Source: Planktophila grossartii (lineage in GTDB: Bacteria; Actinomycetota; Actinomycetes; Nanopelagicales; Nanopelagicaceae). Taken from it: a stretch of 64,000 nt of DNA. Shown here piece after piece: positions 59,581-64,000 of this stretch. The notes under the pieces are model-generated. The model saw nothing but the letters and a program-made list of their open reading frames with translations. It had not been told where the DNA came from and did no database searches. The first letter of the stretch is position 1; every line of letters begins with the position of its first letter. The DNA lies in contig OZ248345.1 in NCBI GenBank assembly GCA_965234365.1, positions 1,178,001-1,242,000 on the forward strand. The letters run 5' to 3'. A program made the translations under genes and the position numbers.

Positions 59581-60804
59581 ATGGCTTCACTTATCCCCGT
59601 CACCACAACTCGTATTGGTGATCACCTTCCGCTGCTAGAACTTCTCAGCGCTGACGCACCTTTGTCGTGGGTGCGAAACGGTGAAGGTCTTGTTGGATGG
59701 GGAGTTCATGCAACGACAAAGGTAAGTGGGCGTAATCGTTTTGAGGATGCGCGCGATTGGTGGCATCACCAACTCGAAAATTTCTCAGTAGCAAACTCTG
59801 TTCACGGAAGCGGCACTGGTCCAGTTCTCTTTACTTCATTCTCATTTGATCGCAATGAAGAATCAGTTCTTGTTATTCCTAAGGTTGTAGTTGGCCAAAA
59901 GGGTTCACAATCTTGGATCACATGGATTGGCGATGCACCGCAGCCGGTTCTCCCTGAATCCCCCGCGCAATTTTCTCAAGGTGCCTTCACATTTGGCGAC
60001 GGAAGTATCTCTACCTCCGCATGGAAAGAGCGCGTTGCTGAAGCGATTAAACGCATTGACTCTTCTCAGGTCGACAAGGTGGTTCTTGCTCGCGACCTCG
60101 TAGCAACATCAACGCAAGATATTCAAGCCATCCCTGTCTTAAAGAAACTAGCTTTCGAATATCCATCGACATGGACATTTGCAGTCGACGGTCTTGTCGG
60201 TGCAACTCCTGAACTCTTACTTCGTCTTTCTCGCGGCATGGTTACATCGCGTGTACTTGCAGGAACAATTCCAAAGACTGGCGATGATGAGAAAGATTTG
60301 GCACTTGCTGCATCCCTTGCTCGTTCATCAAAAGATCTCGAAGAACATGAGTATGCAGTGCGTTCAGTGGCTGAAGCTCTTGAACCATTCTGCTCTTCCA
60401 CCAACGTTCCAGAATCTCCATTTGTTCTGCACTTAGCCAACGTCATGCACCTTGCAACTGATGTAACTGGGGCACTTACTGAAACAAAACAGCGCGTTGA
60501 TGCATTCTCGCTTCTCAAGAGCCTGCACCCATCAGCGGCAGTTTGTGGAACTCCGCGCAACATTGCCTTCGACATCATCGATGAAATTGAAGGTATGAAC
60601 CGAGGACGTTACGCCGGTCCTGTTGGCTGGATCGATGCAAGCGGCGATGGCGAATTAGGTATTGCACTACGCACAGGTCAGATCACTGGTAAAGAGATTC
60701 GTATTTATGCCGGATGCGGAATTGTCGCTGGATCTAATCCAGAGAAAGAACTTGAAGAGAGCGCAGCAAAGATGATTCCTATGCGCTCAGCACTACAGGG
60801 GTAA
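59581..60804 (+). CDS. menF: Isochorismate synthase (menaquinone pathway)
   Basis: MenF turns chorismate into isochorismate with Mg2+, the first menaquinone step. The 407-residue protein is a full chorismate-binding enzyme: VDKVVLARDLVA near 162 (catalytic Lys region), RVLAGTIPKTG, HLATDVTGAL, HPSAAVCGTPRNIA near 318 and RGRYAGPVGWIDASGDGELGIALRTG near 340. An entC-type role cannot be excluded by sequence, but menD is convergent 3 bp away. It starts directly after the bioY stop. Confidence 0.92.
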   Translation: MASLIPVTTTRIGDHLPLLELLSADAPLSWVRNGEGLVGWGVHATTKVSGRNRFEDARDWWHHQLENFSVANSVHGSGTGPVLFTSFSFDRNEESVLVIPKVVVGQKGSQSWITWIGDAPQPVLPESPAQFSQGAFTFGDGSISTSAWKERVAEAIKRIDSSQVDKVVLARDLVATSTQDIQAIPVLKKLAFEYPSTWTFAVDGLVGATPELLLRLSRGMVTSRVLAGTIPKTGDDEKDLALAASLARSSKDLEEHEYAVRSVAEALEPFCSSTNVPESPFVLHLANVMHLATDVTGALTETKQRVDAFSLLKSLHPSAAVCGTPRNIAFDIIDEIEGMNRGRYAGPVGWIDASGDGELGIALRTGQITGKEIRIYAGCGIVAGSNPEKELEESAAKMIPMRSALQG

Positions 60805-60807
60805 GCG

Positions 60808-62382
60808 TTACATCGAAGAGACGCTGTTATAAATTCCTTTGAGGAAATCTGCATTTGCTTCACGGTTTGGAACATTGACGACTACAACGCTCATGCCTTG
60901 AACTGGCACTGAGAGTTCTGTGATGAGCTCTTTCTGTGAGCCGATTGTTTTGGCGGAAATTCCCATCGATTGAGCAATGGCCGCTGGATCAAGCCCATGC
61001 GGTGTTCCGAATACTTCTTCAAAGCCATCTACTCCGCGCTGTGAGAGGGTAGAGAAGATTCCCCCGCCATCATTGTTGATAACAAGAATCTTGAGGTTGA
61101 TCTTCTCTTTATGAATGAGGCCCGTGAGGTCATGCAAGAAACCAAGATCACCAAGCACAGCAATCGTTTCTTTACGTTGCGAAGCGATACCGAGTGCAGT
61201 TGAGATATTGCCATCAATGCCCGCTAAGCCACGGTTGGCAAAGGTTTCCACGCCTGTGCGGGCGACAGCAAATCCTTCAAGGTCGCGGATGGGGCGGGAA
61301 GAAGAGATAAAGAGCGATGTTCCAGTTGGAACCCCTGCTGCGATTTCGCGAGCAATGAGTTGCTCTGACCACGTGGAAATATCGGTGACAAGTTTTGAAG
61401 CGCGGAGTGAGTACTTCTTCCATTTATCTGCGTATTCGGCATCAGCTGGTTGTACTTCAACAACAGGTAGCTGTGTAAATTTCTGATCTGCCATGCGATC
61501 GGTATCAACTGTTGCCATACGTGGATCAATAACAATCTGCTTACGTGCCATCTTGATGAAGGCGTTGATTGAACGCGAAAGAGTTGTACGACCAATTACC
61601 ACCACTGTGTCCGGCGCTAAATCATCTGCGATGGTCTTTGAAGTGAGGAAAACACTTGCATGTGACATTGCGTTATCGAAAGTTAATGGATCTTCAGCGA
61701 TAACAGGCCATCCCAGTTTTTCAGCAAATTCTTTTACAGCTTCGGCGCTCAAGCCCCCGCGATCATGGCCAATCGCAAGAACACCACGAGTTGATTTTGT
61801 ATAGAAAGTTCCGGGAGCTTTGCGATCAAAGACTTTAGGGGCGCTGATTGTTAAATCATTGAGCCAGTTATCGCTCTTATCGCCGACTAGCGGTTCTTCA
61901 AATTGAATATTGAGATGTACTGGGCCGCTCTGGAGTGAGTTAAATGGAAGTTCCATCGGATAAACGCTGCCTGAGATATCGGCGAAGTAGCGCACTGCTT
62001 TTCCGAAGATGCGAGCTTGCTCTGTTGTTTGGTTTGCACCTGTCTTGCGAAGGGAGGCAGGGCGATCAGCTGTAAGAACCAGCAGTGGAATATTGGTGTG
62101 TGAAGCCTCAAGAACTGCAGGGTGGTAATTAGCTGCCGCAGTTCCGCTGGTGCAGACGATGGGAACTGGGCGACCAGAGGCCTTTGCTATGCCGAGTGCG
62201 AAGAATGCTGCTGTTCGTTCGTCGATACGAACATGAAGATTGATCAGCCCCTTGCTGCTTGCCTGGTGAAATGCCATTGAAAGCGGAGCATTACGTGAAC
62301 CAGGTGAAATGACGACATCGGTAACGCCAGCTTCGATAATCTGTCGAACGATTACACGAGCAAGCAGAGTGGATGGATTCAT
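60808..62382 (-). CDS. menD: SEPHCHC synthase
   Basis: MenD is the thiamine-diphosphate enzyme that joins isochorismate and 2-oxoglutarate. The protein has 524 residues. Seen: VVISPGSRNAPLSMAFH near 22, CTSGTAAANYHPAVLEASH near 75, the ThDP region NRGLAGIDGNISTALGIA near 383 and NNDGGGIFSTL near 432. ATG 62382 overlaps the menC stop (ATGA); a start 14 codons further up is possible in frame but lies within menC. Confidence 0.96.
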   Translation of the reverse strand: MNPSTLLARVIVRQIIEAGVTDVVISPGSRNAPLSMAFHQASSKGLINLHVRIDERTAAFFALGIAKASGRPVPIVCTSGTAAANYHPAVLEASHTNIPLLVLTADRPASLRKTGANQTTEQARIFGKAVRYFADISGSVYPMELPFNSLQSGPVHLNIQFEEPLVGDKSDNWLNDLTISAPKVFDRKAPGTFYTKSTRGVLAIGHDRGGLSAEAVKEFAEKLGWPVIAEDPLTFDNAMSHASVFLTSKTIADDLAPDTVVVIGRTTLSRSINAFIKMARKQIVIDPRMATVDTDRMADQKFTQLPVVEVQPADAEYADKWKKYSLRASKLVTDISTWSEQLIAREIAAGVPTGTSLFISSSRPIRDLEGFAVARTGVETFANRGLAGIDGNISTALGIASQRKETIAVLGDLGFLHDLTGLIHKEKINLKILVINNDGGGIFSTLSQRGVDGFEEVFGTPHGLDPAAIAQSMGISAKTIGSQKELITELSVPVQGMSVVVVNVPNREANADFLKGIYNSVSSM

Positions 62383-63326
62383 CGCAAAAGCTCCGCTGTC
62401 TTCATAACGCGATTCTTCCACCATTCGAAGCGCTCTGGTGACACTTCTAATCCTGCGAAGTCAGGCTCAACATCTCCAATTTCAATGACACCATCAACGA
62501 TGGGCAAGGTTGCGACATCAGCAGCAAGAAGTGATCCTGTACCGAGACCGCAATCAAAGTTCATCTCTGGGAAAGTTGCTGCGAGTTGTAATCCGTAATT
62601 GATTCCTACTGCACTCTCAAGGGCACTCGAAATAACAACAGGTAGTTTGTGGTGCTCAGCTAACGTGTGACCTCGCGCAATTCCACCGAGTGGTTGCACT
62701 TTCAGCATCAAGATATCAATAGCCCCATTGAGATTTACAGCAAATGGATCTGCTGCCTTGCGAAGTACCTCATCCCCAGCGATGCGAATATCGACGAGAA
62801 GTCTCTCTTTTAATTCGCGAAGTTCTTCTACCGTTGCACATGGTTGCTCTGCATATTCAAGTGGACCAATATTTTCGTAGATTGCACGGAGGTTAGTTGC
62901 GGCTTCTTCCACCGACCAGTTTCCATTCACATCAATACGCAGCTTTGCCTTCGGGCGTAGTGATCTCACCTTTGCCAGACGCGCAATATCTTCGGGCAGG
63001 TTATCGCCAACTTTTACTTTAAAGGTTTGTACTCCTGGAAATGAATCAACGATGCGTTCGATATCTGCGGGGTTATTAAGCGCGGGGATAGTGCCATTTA
63101 CTCTTACTGAATTGCGATAGAGCTTCGGGCGAGGCTTTGTGGCAGCCTCTGTTGCACACATCAGCCAAGGCGCTGATTCCTCGTATCCATATTCAAGAAA
63201 TGGTGAGAATTCGCCCCAGCCGTATTCACCCTTAAAGAGCGCAACTTCGCGAAAGTTGATGCCGCGAAAGTTTGTCTTGGTAGGCAGCGCAACTACGCGC
63301 ATTGTTTCGAGCAGTGATTGATCCAT
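62379..63326 (-). CDS. menC: o-Succinylbenzoate synthase
   Basis: MenC dehydrates SHCHC to o-succinylbenzoate and is an enolase-superfamily enzyme of 315 residues. Seen: the KxK motif TFKVKVGDN near 107, metal ligands RIDVNGNW, YAEQPC and IAGDEVLRK, and the second Lys in DILMLKVQPLGG near 212. ATG 63326 lies 4 bp after the menB stop; readings further upstream lie inside menB. It overlaps menD by 4 bp. Confidence 0.93.
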   Translation of the reverse strand: MDQSLLETMRVVALPTKTNFRGINFREVALFKGEYGWGEFSPFLEYGYEESAPWLMCATEAATKPRPKLYRNSVRVNGTIPALNNPADIERIVDSFPGVQTFKVKVGDNLPEDIARLAKVRSLRPKAKLRIDVNGNWSVEEAATNLRAIYENIGPLEYAEQPCATVEELRELKERLLVDIRIAGDEVLRKAADPFAVNLNGAIDILMLKVQPLGGIARGHTLAEHHKLPVVISSALESAVGINYGLQLAATFPEMNFDCGLGTGSLLAADVATLPIVDGVIEIGDVEPDFAGLEVSPERFEWWKNRVMKTAELLR

Positions 63327-63330
63327 AAAT

Positions 63331-64000
63331 TTACGGACGCTTGGGGAACTTTCCAAAGTCAGGCTTTCGCTTCTCTTTGTAAGCATCGCGCCCTTCTTGG
63401 CCTTCTTCAGATAAATAGAAGAGAAGAGTGGCATCTCCTGCAAGCTGTTGAACTCCTGCGAGTCCATCATCTGCAGCGTTCATAGAAGCCTTAATAAGGC
63501 GAAGTGCCATCGGAGAGTTCTGCAACATTTCGCGACACCATGAAACAGTTTCAGCTTCAAGTTCTTTGAGTGGAACGACGGTGTTAACAAGTCCCATTGA
63601 AAGAGCTTCTTGTGCATCGTATTGACGAGTCATAAACCAAATTTCACGAGCTTTCTTCTGTCCGACGCTTGCTGCAAGAAGTCCTGAACCATAACCGCCA
63701 TCGAATGAACCAACCATCGGCCCAGTTTGACCAAACTTTGCATTGTCAGCAGCGATGGTGAGATCGCAGACAACGTGAAGGACGTGTCCGCCACCGATTG
63801 CCCAACCAGCGATCATTGCAACGACAGGTTTTGGTGTGCGACGGATTTGTACTTGAAGATCGAGAACATTGAGGCGACCAACGCCTTGCTGTGCAAGTGA
63901 ATCATCGCCGAGATAACCGTCATCTCCGCGAACGCTGATGTCTCCGCCAGAACAGAATGCTTCATCACCTTTACCTGTAAGGATGATGACGCCAACTTCG
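63331..64000 (-). CDS. menB: 1,4-Dihydroxy-2-naphthoyl-CoA synthase, C-terminal part (cut by right edge)
   Basis: MenB is a crotonase-fold enzyme that closes the naphthoquinone ring. The last 222 complete codons are in the window; the start is beyond 64000. Seen: LTGKGDEAFCSGGDISVRGDDGYLGDD, RRTPKPVVAMIAGWAIGGGHVLHVVCDLTIA (oxyanion-hole glycines), GSFDGGYGSG and a C-terminal YKEKRKPDFGKFPKRP typical of MenB. It leads the minus-strand set menB-menC-menD. Confidence 0.96.
   Translation of the reverse strand, partial: EVGVIILTGKGDEAFCSGGDISVRGDDGYLGDDSLAQQGVGRLNVLDLQVQIRRTPKPVVAMIAGWAIGGGHVLHVVCDLTIAADNAKFGQTGPMVGSFDGGYGSGLLAASVGQKKAREIWFMTRQYDAQEALSMGLVNTVVPLKELEAETVSWCREMLQNSPMALRLIKASMNAADDGLAGVQQLAGDATLLFYLSEEGQEGRDAYKEKRKPDFGKFPKRP

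Noticed and set aside
63331..63816. A complete 161-codon gene starting at the Met near 63816
   Set aside because: The frame stays open to the window edge and the upstream part encodes conserved MenB sequence, so it is an internal Met of a truncated menB.
1..64000. Search for mobile elements, prophage, CRISPR arrays and defence systems
   Set aside because: No transposase, integrase, phage or Cas gene and no regularly spaced direct repeats were seen; gene order and codon use look like core chromosome throughout.

Overview
The window is a piece of an actinobacterial chromosome with a small, tightly packed, moderately AT-leaning genome. The order tRNA-Thr, tRNA-Met, rpmG, two MaoC-fold dehydratase subunits, murB, aspC, tRNA-Trp, secE, nusG, rplK, rplA, rplJ, rplL, rpoB, rpoC, rpsL, rpsG, fusA is the conserved actinobacterial arrangement. 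Dense coding, many TAATG/ATGA/GTGA stop-start overlaps, promoters that place the start codon at or near +1, and Ala/Glu-rich tails all suggest a streamlined freshwater actinobacterium (acI / Nanopelagicales type). That placement is inference; no rRNA gene is present to confirm it. I see no insertion sequence, prophage, integrase or CRISPR array.

Region 1-18.9 kb (almost all minus strand) is the transcription/translation block: fusA (cut by the left edge), rpsG, rpsL, a conserved actinobacterial unknown, a flavin-binding PPOx-like protein, rpoC, rpoB, rplL, rplJ, rplA, rplK, nusG, secE, tRNA-Trp, then aspC (plus strand), murB, a glycosyltransferase-like protein, hadB-like, hadA-like, rpmG, tRNA-Met and tRNA-Thr. 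Three copies of a nearly identical 38-nt hairpin core lie at operon boundaries just upstream of the rpsL, rpoB and rplJ promoters. The rplJ leader contains an intrinsic-terminator-like attenuator with a visible competing pairing.

Region 19.0-25.4 kb (minus) is a ten-gene sulfide/persulfide operon: a 38-aa Cys-rich protein, sulfide:quinone oxidoreductase, a 55-aa unknown, a CstR-like persulfide sensor, a rhodanese lipoprotein, a CoA-disulfide-reductase/rhodanese fusion, a second small Cys-rich protein, thioredoxin, a methyltransferase and a quinone oxidoreductase-like dehydrogenase. An inverted repeat of the CsoR/CstR operator type sits between the -35 and -10 of its promoter. Next come a FUSC-type membrane protein and a divergent CoA-binding protein.

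Region 27.0-40.6 kb is carbohydrate metabolism: a MalFG-type ABC sugar importer with a Tat-dependent binding protein, msrB, and two divergent gene sets that together give a non-phosphorylative L-fucose (or related 6-deoxysugar) route: aldose dehydrogenase, mutarotase, lactonase, fuconate dehydratase, SDR dehydrogenase and an FAH-type hydrolase. A ribose-type ABC importer (binding protein, double ATPase, permease) follows. tRNA-Tyr, a YajQ-family protein and RarD come next.

Region 42.2-64.0 kb is a respiratory block. It holds a complete 14-subunit NADH:quinone oxidoreductase operon (nuoA-N) whose last gene is followed, with overlap, by a polyprenyl diphosphate synthase. Then come menG, bioY, menF, menD, menC and menB (cut by the right edge). 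Most of the machinery to make menaquinone and to reduce it with NADH is therefore within 22 kb.
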